From positions 62,001 to 126,000 of the forward strand of contig MJCC01000017.1 in NCBI GenBank assembly GCA_001766655.1: a stretch of 64,000 nt of DNA, written 5' to 3'. Position numbers and translations under genes: made by a program. Origin of the DNA: Phytomonas francai (taxonomy: Eukaryota > Euglenozoa > Kinetoplastea > Trypanosomatida > Trypanosomatidae). A model generated the notes under the pieces. The model saw nothing but the letters and a program-made list of their open reading frames with translations, was not told where the DNA came from and did not search any database. Below, in pieces: positions 10,396 to 24,892 of the stretch; the first letter of the stretch is position 1, and each line of letters starts with the position of its first letter.

Positions 10396-10902
10396 GTATA
10401 TAATAGCACCACATTTTGTTTTTGTTAAGAAAAATTCAAAATTTGAAACATGACATCTGTGTCATGTGGATAACATAAATGTGTCTGTGGACGGCATCGT
10501 TGGGTAAGAAAAAATAACACCATCAAGAGTAGGAACATGGAGGGTAGGTAAGTGTTATGCCCAATATTTTTTTATATTGCTTCATAATGGGGACGACTCT
10601 TCATGTCAGGAGTTATAGGTTTTATTCCACTTTAGCTTTGATCGTTCATTTTTTCCCTCTTTCTATTTTACGGCTCATTTTTGTAATTTTTTAAATTACG
10701 TTTCGCTTTCGTGTCTTCACAATTCATTTTGATCGAACCAAGTGAGCAATAGATCTGAGGTGAAGAATATAAAAAGGAGGTAGTAGCCAGGTTGACAAGC
10801 GGTTCAAGTGGGAGCGAGGCGAGGAAGTTAACTACGCACCATTTCTAGTTATAGGCAAGGCACATTTACGCAAGCGAAAATTCCTCCTTTCTGAAACACC
10901 AC

Positions 10903-13656
10903 ATGGCACCGAAAAAAAAAACAAGGCCGTCCGCGACCCCGCCATCACCGGCGTCAGCCACCGTTTCACTCACCCCGGTACTCGTCCGGAAAGCGGACGA
11001 GGAAACTTCCTCACCACAGCGATCATCGTCGCTAGCCGCTCGCGATAAATCCTTCACACCCTCCCCGAAAGTCGGGAGCGCGCGAAAGGGGGGCTTGAAG
11101 GGAAACAAATCCCAGGCTACCACACCAGGGTCTATACAGCTTGATGTGTCCGAGTCGCAAAGCCCCGTCGAGGTTGACAGGAAGGAAGGCAAAGCGAGTG
11201 TTTCAAAGCGCAAGCGTTCCCGTTCTGCAGGGGACGCTTCTGAAGAAGTCCGGGAGAGGTCGCTGATTCTTTCATTTGACGAACAGGAGGAAAGCCCAGG
11301 GGGAAAGGTGGGGGTCTGTGGGTTGGGTGCGATTGAGGCGTCCACCGCCGCCACCACCGAGGCGGACGAATTGGACGGCCTTATTCTCCGTTCAAAGGTG
11401 ATCGCTCCGGACATCAGCGGCATCTCCTGCGTGGCGGTCAGTCCCGACGAGACGGAGATCGTCGTGGCGCGCGAGAACGCGTCCTTGATTCTCTACCGTG
11501 TGGAGTATCACCAGAACATTCCGCACTTCACCCAGCTCCGTCATACGGGCGGGCGCACCCACCGCACCATCACCCACCTCGAGTACCTCGACTTACCGTC
11601 CGAGGCGCAGGAGGGGTTGCTGAAGGGGAGCGGCGGGCGGATTGCCGATGCCGCGCGGGGTCGCTTTTTCATCGCCTCGTTTCTATCCGGTCAGTTGGTG
11701 ATCTTCGACAGCCAGACGCTTTTCCCTGTGTTGGTTCACCAGCGCACCGGTGGGGCGATTTGGGGGTTCACCGTTGTGGGCGGCCTGCACGTCCTCGCCG
11801 CGATCGCGGACGGCTCGTGGCATCAGCTGAAGGTGCACCCGACCCCCCCCTCGCAGGGGGGGCTTCGGCTGGAGCTTGAGCGGATTATCCCGGGGGTCCC
11901 GGGGGCCGATCGCGCGCTTTGCGTGGCCGCCTCGACCGCGCTTCGCCTCGCCGTCGGCGCCGACGACGGCGGCAACCTCCACGCCTGGCGGCTGGACCTC
12001 GAGGGCGGGGACGGCCCCGATTCGCGCGGCGGGCTGGGGCGGCATGAGGCGCTCTGGACGACGCGTCTGCCGGCGGGGATGGCGCTCTGCCTCGCGCTCG
12101 CGGCGCGCGCGGCGCGGCCGGCGGTCGGCGCGGGCACCTCGACGGGCGACGTTGTCCTGCTCGACGTTCGCCAGGGCGCTGTCCTCGGGAGCTTCTCCCA
12201 GCACCAGGGGCCCGTGAGCGCGATCCTCGGCGACGGGGACAGCTTCTACGCGTCGGGCTGGCATGAGTCGCTGCGCTCGTACCGCTGCGGGCGCGGGGAG
12301 GGGGCGGGGGGCGCCGCGTGGTACCCCGCCGAGGTGAAGCGCCGCACGCACTACCACGAGGCCACGCAGCTCGCCCTTCTGCCGCGCGCGCGGCTGCTGC
12401 TGTCGGCCTCGCGCGACGGCACGCTGCTCTACGCGCCGCTCGCGACGCTTTTCACCCGCCCCGCGCTCTACCTCCGCGCCCGGGCGCAGCCCTTCGCCTT
12501 CGCGCGCGCGGCCGGCGTGCTGCTCGCGGCGCGGGCGGGCCGCATCGAGGCCTTCCGCCCCGACGCCCGCGCCCGGCGCTGGCTCCCGCTCTTCGCGCAG
12601 CGCCTCCACGGCGGCTTCCACCCCGCCGGGCTCTGGTGCGACCCCCACCTCCGCTTCTTCGCCTTCGCGACGGACGCGCGGGTGGGGGTCTGCCGGGTGC
12701 GCTGGCGCCGCGGCGCCGCGGCCGCCCTCGCGATCCGGCGCATCGACGAGGTCGTCGAGCTCCCGGCCGAGCGCGGGGTCGTCGACGCCGTCTTCGCGCC
12801 CGCCGGCGCCCTCCACCTCCTCTTCGACGACGCCGTCGTCTCGGTCGCCCTCGCGGCGGGCTTCCCCGTCGTCCGCACGGGCCTGGAGGGGGGGGAGGAC
12901 GCGGGAAGGCCGCGCGCCCTCCGGCCGCGCGGGATCGCCGTTTTCGAGGCCGCGACGCCCCCGCGGCTGTGCGTCTTCGGCGACGGCGGCCTCTGGCGCT
13001 GCCCGCTCGCGCCCGACGGGACGCCGCGGNNNNNNNNNNNNNNNNNNNNNNNNNNNNNNNNNNNNNNNNNNNNNNNNNNNNNNNNNNNNNNNNNNNNNNN
13101 NNNNNNNNNNNNNNNNNNNGCCGACGTCTGCCGCCTCGCCCGCGCGGTCCCGACGATCGGCGGCGGCGCGGCCTGCGCGGCGGACCACCTCGTCGGCATC
13201 GCCGCCGCCGCCGGCCGCTACGTCTGCAAAAGCCTCGCGTCGGTCTGCGGGGAGGAGGACGGGGAGAAGGGGGAGGAGGCCCCCCCTTCTACTCAGGCGG
13301 TCGCCCTCCCCACCTCGCTTCCGCGCGACGTCGTGTTCGTCGCTCGCGTGGACGGCTTTCGGAGGCCCGACGGGGCGCTCTCCGAGGCCGCGAACGACGC
13401 ACCCGGGAGAGGCGCTGGCCACGGGACGAGCAGGAGGGATTCGCGCTCGCGTGAGGCGGGATGCCATTACCTCGGATACTTTAGCCGTGGGTTGATTTAC
13501 GCAGGGGCGCGCGAGTGGAAGATGATCGGACGCGTCTCTGTTGAGGCGGCCTTTGTCATGAAGGATGGCCGCCATGTGCTGGTACTGGAAAGGAACTTGG
13601 AAAAGGAGTTAGAGGCGTTGCCGATGTGTTGGAGAGTTAGGCGTTTCGGAAATTAA
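10903..13656 (+). CDS. UTP4/cirhin-like WD40 protein (interrupted by N gap)
   Basis: Frame of 917 codons with a 90-base N gap (13030-13119) that leaves it open. The N-terminus is basic and low-complexity (Lys-rich start, Ser/Pro stretches to about residue 150), as in nuclear proteins. It is followed by many WD40-like blades: [90 protein letters not shown]. The GGAIW blade, the ERI segment, the position of a DGDSFYASG blade and a following His-containing 'THYHEATQLALL' blade resemble UTP4 (cirhin), a U3 snoRNP subunit in 18S rRNA processing. I regard that as probable, not proven; another large nuclear WD40 protein is possible. From about nt 11,900 the gene is extremely GC-rich, unlike its first kilobase. 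Confidence 0.55.
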   Translation: MAPKKKTRPSATPPSPASATVSLTPVLVRKADEETSSPQRSSSLAARDKSFTPSPKVGSARKGGLKGNKSQATTPGSIQLDVSESQSPVEVDRKEGKASVSKRKRSRSAGDASEEVRERSLILSFDEQEESPGGKVGVCGLGAIEASTAATTEADELDGLILRSKVIAPDISGISCVAVSPDETEIVVARENASLILYRVEYHQNIPHFTQLRHTGGRTHRTITHLEYLDLPSEAQEGLLKGSGGRIADAARGRFFIASFLSGQLVIFDSQTLFPVLVHQRTGGAIWGFTVVGGLHVLAAIADGSWHQLKVHPTPPSQGGLRLELERIIPGVPGADRALCVAASTALRLAVGADDGGNLHAWRLDLEGGDGPDSRGGLGRHEALWTTRLPAGMALCLALAARAARPAVGAGTSTGDVVLLDVRQGAVLGSFSQHQGPVSAILGDGDSFYASGWHESLRSYRCGRGEGAGGAAWYPAEVKRRTHYHEATQLALLPRARLLLSASRDGTLLYAPLATLFTRPALYLRARAQPFAFARAAGVLLAARAGRIEAFRPDARARRWLPLFAQRLHGGFHPAGLWCDPHLRFFAFATDARVGVCRVRWRRGAAAALAIRRIDEVVELPAERGVVDAVFAPAGALHLLFDDAVVSVALAAGFPVVRTGLEGGEDAGRPRALRPRGIAVFEAATPPRLCVFGDGGLWRCPLAPDGTPRXXXXXXXXXXXXXXXXXXXXXXXXXXXXXXADVCRLARAVPTIGGGAACAADHLVGIAAAAGRYVCKSLASVCGEEDGEKGEEAPPSTQAVALPTSLPRDVVFVARVDGFRRPDGALSEAANDAPGRGAGHGTSRRDSRSREAGCHYLGYFSRGLIYAGAREWKMIGRVSVEAAFVMKDGRHVLVLERNLEKELEALPMCWRVRRFGN
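13030..13119. other. Assembly gap of 90 N
   Basis: Unknown bases inside the WD40 gene. The gap size is a multiple of three and the frame stays open across it, but the length may be an estimate, so the missing residues cannot be counted. It lies in one of the most GC-rich stretches. Confidence 0.99.
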
Positions 13657-14296
13657 AGCAACCAGTAATACTTTCCTGATGAGAGATTAACAACGCGGGG
13701 CACGTGTACTTGCGTGTGTGTGTGTGTGTGTGTGTGTGTCCATTTATATTTTCTTTTCCGTTTTGTCGTCTTACTTTTGCCGTCCAGAGATAACTGTTTG
13801 CCACGGGATTCATCTCTAGGGGTCCGTAACCATCGAGTCGTCGTGAGTAATTTTTTGGCGTGACATTTTTAAAGAAAGAGAGAGGGAAAAAAAAAGAAAT
13901 AAATAAGGGAAGAGACTTTCCGATTCGGATTCTCTCTTACCGTTCTTTTTTTCCTTTTCGCCTCATATGTCACTGTTTAAGCGTTTAATACACATAAAGT
14001 ACAGAAATTTGCCGCTAATACTTCCCATCAGACCCAGGCGTGCATGTTTCATCACGTCGGGATATCTGAGATACGTGTAGCTTGGGTGTGTGTGTGCCGA
14101 TCACGTCGTCGTAGCAAATCATGTTCGGGACGCATGGATCGGAACCATTTGCGTTCTATTGCATACTTCCAAACTTTTTACCTTTTCCTTTTTATTCCTC
14201 TGTCCTTAAAAGTAGCCGTGTGGGATTGATCCCTAGAAGCACACCAGGGGGGTATCACTGATAACAACGACGTTACGTAGCGTGTAGCTAACGGCC
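13657..14296 (+). other. Spacer with (GT)n microsatellite and splice acceptor
   Basis: Contains a GT dinucleotide repeat at 13714-13739, a purine-rich run at about 13874-13910, and a pyrimidine tract at 14173-14207 followed by AG at 14211-14212, about 85 bases before the methyltransferase ATG. No gene is evident. Confidence 0.6.
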
Positions 14297-16816
14297 ATGT
14301 CCGTCGTTGCGTACCCAAGCTACGTGGGAGTCTATCCAATAGGTGCCTTTATTGTGCAAGGCAAAAACTCCTTGCAGCCTTTAATTCAAAGACTTCGTTG
14401 CTATCACTACTTTGAGGGGGCTATCGTCACGAGTCCGACAAGCGAGGTTGCTCACACAGGATCAAGCACACCTAAAACTATAAGCAAGGGCGGTGATGGT
14501 GTGGAATTGGGAAAGATCAAGCACTACGAAAGCCTTCTCAAGCCAGGGCGAAATGTGACCCGTTTTTGCGCAGGTGTCTGTCAATTAGGTGATTACGCTC
14601 CCCTGGACGACGGGGATGGGCGACTCGTGCATAAGGAGCTGTTTGTGTGTGAGCGCGGTGATCCGTGTCTCCCGAGGGCGGCGGCGGGGGAGGGAGTAGT
14701 ATGGGAGAGGGGGCACGTGCTAACCACCCTCGCTTGCTGCCCTTGCTCTCATCTTGGTAAGGAGGGGCCGCCTCCATCCCCTGTTCAGCGTCTTTTCCAC
14801 CAATTTGAAAGTGGCGTGGTCGACCGTGTCGATGATTACTGGGCTGTTCACACGGTGGGGGACTTCTCTGCGAATGAGCTTGTTGAAATTCTCACTCCTT
14901 CTCCAGCCGATCTGACGGGGGATAGTCTCCCCGCACCGAGTCCCCCGGTAGCCTATGTGAGCCAGCTGCGGCTGTACTCGCGTGCATGCCGCGGGGTGGG
15001 TTGTAATCAAACTGAGAACCTTCCCAATAAGCTCGAGGGCAAATCCTTGCCGGCGCCGCTGGCGGCTCTTGAGCGCGTTAGGGACGACCGCTTCGTGTCC
15101 GCCACTGCCGCCCAAACCCACGACAATCGATCGAGCAATCCGGGGGAGGTACTCTTCACTTTCTCGGAGCTTTTTGGCGGCATTGGCATGTTCCGTCTGG
15201 GGCTGCAGCGCGCTGGCGGGGCCCCGTTGTTCGCTGTTGAGTTCGCCCCGGAAGCCCGCGCCGTGTACGCGGCGAACTTCTTGCGTTCTCCGCGGAGCCT
15301 AGAGCCACAACCTCTTCCTACCACCTCTCCACCAATGCACGGTCCTGTCCCAGAAGAGAATCCGTCCACAATTTTAGAGCCGACCGAGTTTCCATTTTTG
15401 GGGGACATCACGGAGATCCCGTCCTACCTATTCCCTATGCACGATCTCTTGACAGCTGGGTTTCCATGCCAGAGCTTCGCGAAGTCCGGGCCCGCCATAG
15501 GACTGCGCCACCGTAAAGGGTGGTTATTCTATGAGGTCGTGCGGGTCCTGCGGGCAAGCCGACCAAAGTCATTTTTGCTAGAAAACGTTAGCAATATCGT
15601 GAACTTGGAAGGGGGGGATCAACTTTGTGAGATACTGGCATGTCTTGCGTGTCCGGATTACCCCACACGGCTGTCTGGTGGTGGGAAGGAGGGGGCGGTT
15701 CCCGATGACAAATGCGGAGGGTTCCACGATGATACAGTTCCCAGATCATATTTTAACTCGTCGCTGACCGATGCGGCTTCATCCTCACTAACTAGGTACG
15801 CTGTTGGCTATCGGGTGATTGATGGTTCTATTGTGAGTCCTCAAACTCGCCAAAGGGTATATTTTATTGGCGTACGTCAGGACGTTCTATCTCATACCAT
15901 ATTGAACAGCCATCCATCTTCGCAGAGTAACCCCATCGACGAAATATTTAACCACGCACTGGGGCTGCTTGCAGAGATTGGCCGTGATGCTCCCTATAAA
16001 TGCGTTGGGGACCTCTTATGTGAGCGAGGTCTTCCAGAATCCTGTGATATTGTCGGCAGCAAGCAGCTTACTACCCCATCACTGGTGCTCACGCCTACTC
16101 AGAGGGAGGCAGTACAGCGGAGCCGCACATTTCGTCTAAACCCCAAATGGCGCCTTGTGGATGTGAGGGGGAAGGCCCGCACTCTGATGGGTAGCTACCG
16201 CACAAGTTTTCAGCTGTACTCGGAGTTTGTACCATATCCTGATCCATTCATTGCGCAAGACGTTCTCCTTGCGGCGCTCTTGCGTGCTAACGTCGAGACA
16301 GAAGAGACAACCTCCGAACAAGGATACTCTAAGGAGCACGACGATACTGTGTTGGATGAATCGCATCGTTTAAGATGTGCAATGGGTAGTCAACAGCCTC
16401 TCTTGCGCTTTTTTTCTACACGTGAGTGTGCGCGCTTGCAGGGCATTCCTGATGGCTTTAGCTTTACCGTGGATGCCGAAGGAGGTGGCAACCTTCAGGG
16501 CGACACTGCACACCAGGGCGCTTTTAATCCTAAGATGAGCGCGCCGTTAGCTACAGGAGAATGTGTGGGATATTCTGATCACGCGCGAGGATCTAAAGCG
16601 TCTAAAGCAGCCCATCAATCGGTTCTGAGTTCCGGGTCTGCGTATAAACTTATCGGTAATGCTGTCAATCCGATTGTGGTACAATGCCTGGCTCAGAGTA
16701 TTGCTACTTATGTGCTGGTCTCACCGAATACATCTTTGCCTTACGGCCGATGCCCGACTAAGACAAATGCAAATGGTGAACGGAAGGATTCCAATAAACA
16801 ACCACACGCTTTTTGA
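14297..16816 (+). CDS. DNA (cytosine-5-)-methyltransferase
   Basis: Protein of 839 residues that would transfer a methyl group from S-adenosylmethionine to cytosine C5 in DNA. The catalytic motifs are all visible and in order: motif I ELFGGIGMFRLGLQ (about residue 288), motif IV GFPCQSFAKSG with catalytic Cys391, motif VI E429-N430-V431, motif VIII SPQTRQRVYFIGVR (about 515), motif IX RFFSTRECARLQGIPDGF (about 704) and motif X KLIGNAVNP (about 785). A variable target-recognition stretch lies between VIII and IX. The first 280 or so residues are not recognised. Kinetoplastids are known to carry a single divergent enzyme of this family (called DNMT6 in some classifications); assignment to that subfamily is inference. 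No catalytic residue is missing, so it should be active. Confidence 0.96.
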   Translation: MSVVAYPSYVGVYPIGAFIVQGKNSLQPLIQRLRCYHYFEGAIVTSPTSEVAHTGSSTPKTISKGGDGVELGKIKHYESLLKPGRNVTRFCAGVCQLGDYAPLDDGDGRLVHKELFVCERGDPCLPRAAAGEGVVWERGHVLTTLACCPCSHLGKEGPPPSPVQRLFHQFESGVVDRVDDYWAVHTVGDFSANELVEILTPSPADLTGDSLPAPSPPVAYVSQLRLYSRACRGVGCNQTENLPNKLEGKSLPAPLAALERVRDDRFVSATAAQTHDNRSSNPGEVLFTFSELFGGIGMFRLGLQRAGGAPLFAVEFAPEARAVYAANFLRSPRSLEPQPLPTTSPPMHGPVPEENPSTILEPTEFPFLGDITEIPSYLFPMHDLLTAGFPCQSFAKSGPAIGLRHRKGWLFYEVVRVLRASRPKSFLLENVSNIVNLEGGDQLCEILACLACPDYPTRLSGGGKEGAVPDDKCGGFHDDTVPRSYFNSSLTDAASSSLTRYAVGYRVIDGSIVSPQTRQRVYFIGVRQDVLSHTILNSHPSSQSNPIDEIFNHALGLLAEIGRDAPYKCVGDLLCERGLPESCDIVGSKQLTTPSLVLTPTQREAVQRSRTFRLNPKWRLVDVRGKARTLMGSYRTSFQLYSEFVPYPDPFIAQDVLLAALLRANVETEETTSEQGYSKEHDDTVLDESHRLRCAMGSQQPLLRFFSTRECARLQGIPDGFSFTVDAEGGGNLQGDTAHQGAFNPKMSAPLATGECVGYSDHARGSKASKAAHQSVLSSGSAYKLIGNAVNPIVVQCLAQSIATYVLVSPNTSLPYGRCPTKTNANGERKDSNKQPHAF

Positions 16817-16904
16817 ATCGTAGGATTTATCAAGCAATTGATCCCCATTTCAACTAGTGTGTCTTACGGTATGGGGTCTTTTCAGTCGCATTTTCTCTAC
16901 TAGT

Positions 16905-16953
16905 TTATTTTCTTTATTCTTTTTTTTTTCATTTGTCCCTTGACGATAAATAG
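16905..16953 (+). promoter_or_regulatory. Putative spliced-leader acceptor for eS25
   Basis: Strong T-rich tract (16905-16940) followed by the first AG at 16952-16953, which gives a leader of about 115 bases to the ATG at 17069. Confidence 0.55.
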
Positions 16954-17068
16954 AAACGTAACTACATATTTACTCCAATTATTCTATCCGTTGAATCCAT
17001 CCTTGTCTTTACTGAGTTTAGAAGGGAAACAAAAGGCACCAAGATCCCCTGTAAAATACATCCACGAC

Positions 17069-17416
17069 ATGCCACCGAAGGAAGGTCAGACGAAGAAGGC
17101 GAAGGCGGCCGCGGCCGCCAGTGCCAGCAAGCGCACGACGAAGAAGTGGAACAAGGGGCAGACGCGTGAGGCCCTGCAGAACGCCGTGATGTTCGAAAAG
17201 GACACGCTCGAGAAGCTCCGCAATGAGGTCCCGAAGTACAAGCTGATCACCCCCGCCGTGATCTCGGACCGGCTGAAGATCACCGTCTCCCTCGCCGCCG
17301 CCGCGCTCAAGCAGCTCTGCCGGGAGAAGCAAATCCGCCTCGTCTCCTGCTCGAGCAAACACCGCGTGTATGGCCGAATCGTGGTGGCTGCTGCCCCCCA
17401 GGAGGCCACCAACTAA
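17069..17416 (+). CDS. RPS25: 40S ribosomal protein eS25
   Basis: Small-subunit ribosomal protein of 115 residues. I start it at ATG 17069 (MPPKEGQ); the longer frame begins at a TTG inside the splice-acceptor region. A Lys/Ala-rich N-terminus (residues 1-30) is followed by the winged-helix core, with the family hallmark [18 protein letters not shown] and a C-terminal SSKHRVYGR strand. Length is close to the usual 105-125. GC-rich third positions, as expected for a highly expressed gene. Confidence 0.97.
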   Translation: MPPKEGQTKKAKAAAAASASKRTTKKWNKGQTREALQNAVMFEKDTLEKLRNEVPKYKLITPAVISDRLKITVSLAAAALKQLCREKQIRLVSCSSKHRVYGRIVVAAAPQEATN

Positions 17417-17714
17417 AGAGACACCCCTGTGAGCGAGGAAATCAGAGGACTTCAGGAAGGGGGTTGAACAGACGGGAGGGAGGACGGGGTTGACCATTTC
17501 CTCCACACCACCTCGGATACTCTGTCACTATGATCCCAGGGTGAAAATGCTTAGGGGTTTCCCTTTTACTGTGCTTATTCTCATTTCTTAAAAAAAAAAC
17601 AGGAAAGAAAGAGAAAATGGACAAAGACACAATGTCCACGGCTCTTTTTCCCCTTTCCTATTTTGATACGATAGATTCATAGACCTCGCAAAGGTCTGGG
17701 GAATATATGCATAT

Positions 17715-17742
17715 GTATCCCAACATGTCCATGTTGGGATAC
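17715..17742. repeat. Perfect 13-bp inverted repeat (hairpin)
   Basis: GTATCCCAACATG (17715-17727), a TC spacer, then its exact reverse complement (17730-17742). In RNA it would form a stem of about 12 pairs with a tetraloop. It lies about 300 bases after eS25 and before the likely acceptor of the first ATP synthase gene (AG 17897-17898), so it probably belongs to the eS25 3' UTR. The rest of 17417-17956 shows no gene. Confidence 0.85.
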
Positions 17743-17869
17743 TCTAAAATAATTCTTTATTCTTCTTTTCGGTCCTCATTTTCGTCTTTTCACTTACTGT
17801 GTGGCACGGCAAATCGTGCTCGTCACTCTGTGTTCGGACACGCTGCATCTTATAAGTGTGACAAAATCC

Positions 17870-22062
<4,193 letters not shown>

Positions 22063-22822
22063 GAAAGTGTGAGTCTGAGGAGGAAAGAGGCATTGATAGT
22101 AGTGTACCAGTGATAACGAAAATGAAAGGGGAAGGATGAGGCTGCTATTTAAGCTCTTTTTGCCTTTTTTTTTTTTTGCGAAGAACTTTCTGAGAGTCAT
22201 TTTTTCCTCGTCTTTTCCATATGTTTAAATCTTTTTAATATCAAAGAGAGAAATCAGGCAGTGGATGGGTGTTCTGTGAAAGGTCTAGCGAGGATGATGA
22301 CGAGGAAATAAAGCGAAAAGAAGGTCTGCAATAGTGGAATAGGAAGTGAATGCTGAATGAATCTTCGTTAGTAACGTTTTGGCTATTTATTTTCGTGGTG
22401 ATAGTTTATTATTTTTGTTAGCCATTTTTAACTCCTGTTTTTCCATTCTTACCAACATAATGGGGGGCAGGGTGTTTATAACGCGGAAGGTTCAACTGGT
22501 GTTGTCACGGAGTATCGTTAGCAGCAATTGTTAGTACCCAAAATTAGAGGAATGATAAATCAGAGGCGAAACTACATGCTTCGCATGACCTTTTTCATGT
22601 AAGCAATAAAAACTCGTAGTAGAAGGATAGACTTATAATGAATGAAACACAGAGATACTCTGAATCTATCTATTATGCTGTCTATATTAGTGCCTGTTAC
22701 TTTTTTTTGGGGGGGATTTATTCACTTTATTCCCGCATTTTTTTATATTCTGAACCCTAAATAGCAGACTATATTTTTATTTCTAGTTTACCATCCTCAC
22801 CCTTGCTTTTTTTTCAACCGAT
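22063..22822 (+). other. Spacer before LMBR1-family gene
   Basis: AT-rich 3' UTR and intergenic sequence with no gene. AG at 22785-22786 (TTTATTTCTAG) is the last AG before the next ATG and a candidate acceptor. A second pyrimidine tract after it has no AG. Confidence 0.6.
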
Positions 22823-24253
22823 ATGTTGAACTGGTGGTTGATTCTGGTTATTATTATATTTGCTTTGGTTTTTATAATAATAGCAACAAGTATTGTGTTG
22901 TATTTCCAATCTCCGGAGGATGATAGCTCAACGTACTTGGGGAAGGGCATTTTTGGGCTCTCACTCATCCTCTCCATGGGGGGAGTGTTGCTTGTAACTT
23001 ACGATGTCGCCGACGCGCCGGACCCCACTGTCTTGCACACATTTTCGAAGACGCTAAACACAGTGCTGATGTGGGAGATTGTGTTATGGATAATAATGGT
23101 CGTGTCGATTGTGGTTTGCCCCTTTTCGATGTTTTTTTACTCGTTTCGCGATCCAGAGAAACCCAAGAGGAGGAAGGTGCTCATCCAGTCGACTATCACG
23201 ACGCTTCTCGTGATCGGTGTGTTCGCGCTGGTGGTAGGGACGTGCTACGCCACCAGTGGAGTATCCAAGGTCCCATTCCAAACCTATGTGGCTTCAGGGC
23301 AGCTCATCCCCCCCTCTGATAGTGGAGTTACCTTGAATCAGGTGCACACGACTGTGGAGCCTGAGATTAGGATTGCCTTCACGGGGTACTGTATAGGTAT
23401 GCTTTCCCTTTTTGGATGGATTATTTTGTTGTTTTATTGTGGCCTTGGGTTCATCTCGTTCCCGATTAGCGGGTTCTTCAACTTTAAAAATCGCATCAAG
23501 AGAATCGATGCGACGGAGTTTTCTGAGCGGATGTATGTAATCCTCGCCAAAGCGGATACCCTTTTGGAATTGGGTAGGGGGCTTCAGAAGGAAGCCCGAA
23601 ACAGTGTACCGCTCGCGGTAAAAAACAAGATCAGTATCCTCCGAAACGAGGTTTATTTACTAGAGGGTGAACAAGAGTATCTCATTTGGTCCTACACAAA
23701 GGCGGGTGGCTCGCCGTTCATTGTTTACGGAAAGCTCGTTCTTGATATAGTGTGCCTTGGTATTGTCATGGCCTGGGTGCTGCACATCATTTTCAATATA
23801 GCCGGTGCGCATCCCTTTTTAAACAATTTACTGATTGCGCTTCAAAACGCCTTTGGGCTCTTCGGTATTTTGGGCTATAGCATCTTCGCGCTTTACCTGT
23901 ACTGGAGCACCTTTCAGGGCCAACTTGTGGCGGGGCTGTGGATTTTTTTTCTCAACATCTACCCGATGAAGCCTCAAGACACACTTATACACTGCTTCTT
24001 GTATAACGCGTTGCTGATCCTGATTGTAACGCCTGCTGTTCTGGTGTTTGTGGTGGGTTCATTTGAAGAGTACACCGCGAATACGTCCATTGGGGGGATG
24101 GTGAATGCCTACGTACGAAATCTCAAAGGAATTGGTGCGTTCCTTAAGTGGGTCCAGGTTGTCTTTATCATCAGCATGTTTTTATCCATGATCATTACGC
24201 TGATTTACCAACTAGTACGAAAGAAACCTGCGAAGACGGCGCGTCTGGAGTGA
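22823..24253 (+). CDS. LMBR1-family polytopic membrane protein
   Basis: Protein of 476 residues with about nine hydrophobic helices: near the N-terminus (residues 3-27), about 43-62, 75-105, 115-135, 185-220, 290-312, 325-350 (plus a long hydrophobic run after it), 390-415 and 440-465. A central polar, helical loop (about residues 225-290) separates helices five and six. The layout and helix sequences fit the LMBR1/LMBD family (LMBD1 is a lysosomal cobalamin exporter cofactor; others are lipocalin-receptor-like). Substrate and membrane are unknown; vacuolar or lysosomal is a guess from the family. The low GC and hydrophobic codons contrast with the preceding GC-rich genes. Confidence 0.85.
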   Translation: MLNWWLILVIIIFALVFIIIATSIVLYFQSPEDDSSTYLGKGIFGLSLILSMGGVLLVTYDVADAPDPTVLHTFSKTLNTVLMWEIVLWIIMVVSIVVCPFSMFFYSFRDPEKPKRRKVLIQSTITTLLVIGVFALVVGTCYATSGVSKVPFQTYVASGQLIPPSDSGVTLNQVHTTVEPEIRIAFTGYCIGMLSLFGWIILLFYCGLGFISFPISGFFNFKNRIKRIDATEFSERMYVILAKADTLLELGRGLQKEARNSVPLAVKNKISILRNEVYLLEGEQEYLIWSYTKAGGSPFIVYGKLVLDIVCLGIVMAWVLHIIFNIAGAHPFLNNLLIALQNAFGLFGILGYSIFALYLYWSTFQGQLVAGLWIFFLNIYPMKPQDTLIHCFLYNALLILIVTPAVLVFVVGSFEEYTANTSIGGMVNAYVRNLKGIGAFLKWVQVVFIISMFLSMIITLIYQLVRKKPAKTARLE

Positions 24254-24892
24254 GGTACGAGAAGTACGTGTAATGAGAATGTGGCCCTTGTGGAATGTTT
24301 TTTTAAAAGTTTCATCCAGAAAGGCAAGTGGTATTACGGATAAGCGGTTTATGACACTATTTGGTTAGACAATATAACACTGTAATCCACTTTGTTTGGC
24401 GCACTATTATTATTAACTTTATTTTACTTCGGAGTGTTTCGCTTTATATGGAAGGCCTAAAGGAATGTGACATCTTTCCTAATGGAAAATATATGATTCA
24501 CTATTGCTCTTTTTCATTCTTTCAGCTCGTATTTTGCTTTGTTCCGTATGACTTATCACGGAAATATACGTATGTGTATGGAAGTCTGAAGTGTTTAATG
24601 AGTGGGGGTATATGCCCTTTCTCGATTACTGTTTGTGTAGATATTTCATTTTGTCATGCTTCTTGCCTTCCTCCCACCCTTTGTGTGGGTTTTTCATGGT
24701 GAGCGTTCATTAATTATATTAGCCGTTTTATAGAAAGGTAGGAGAAGGGGTAATTTCTACCTATTTATACGCGCATATTTGCATCAATTTATATTCATAT
24801 TTTATATGTTCCCATAGGGTTTCAACATTTGTAAGGCTTTAAATCAGAATACAGAAAAGACTGCAGGGATTGTGAATTTAATACCATCTCCG
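24254..24892 (+). other. Spacer before tubulin acetyltransferase gene
   Basis: AT-rich. The 113-codon frame at 24361-24702 is Phe/Tyr/Cys-rich, starts at TTG and has no recognisable domain, so I treat it as 3' UTR. Confidence 0.55.

Noticed and set aside
11683..13575. 630-codon - strand frame
   Set aside because: Antisense to the WD40 gene, Arg/Ala/Pro/Gly-rich with no domain; it also spans the N gap.
24361..24702. 113-codon frame after the LMBR1-family gene
   Set aside because: Starts at TTG, composition is that of T-rich UTR, and no acceptor lies close upstream.
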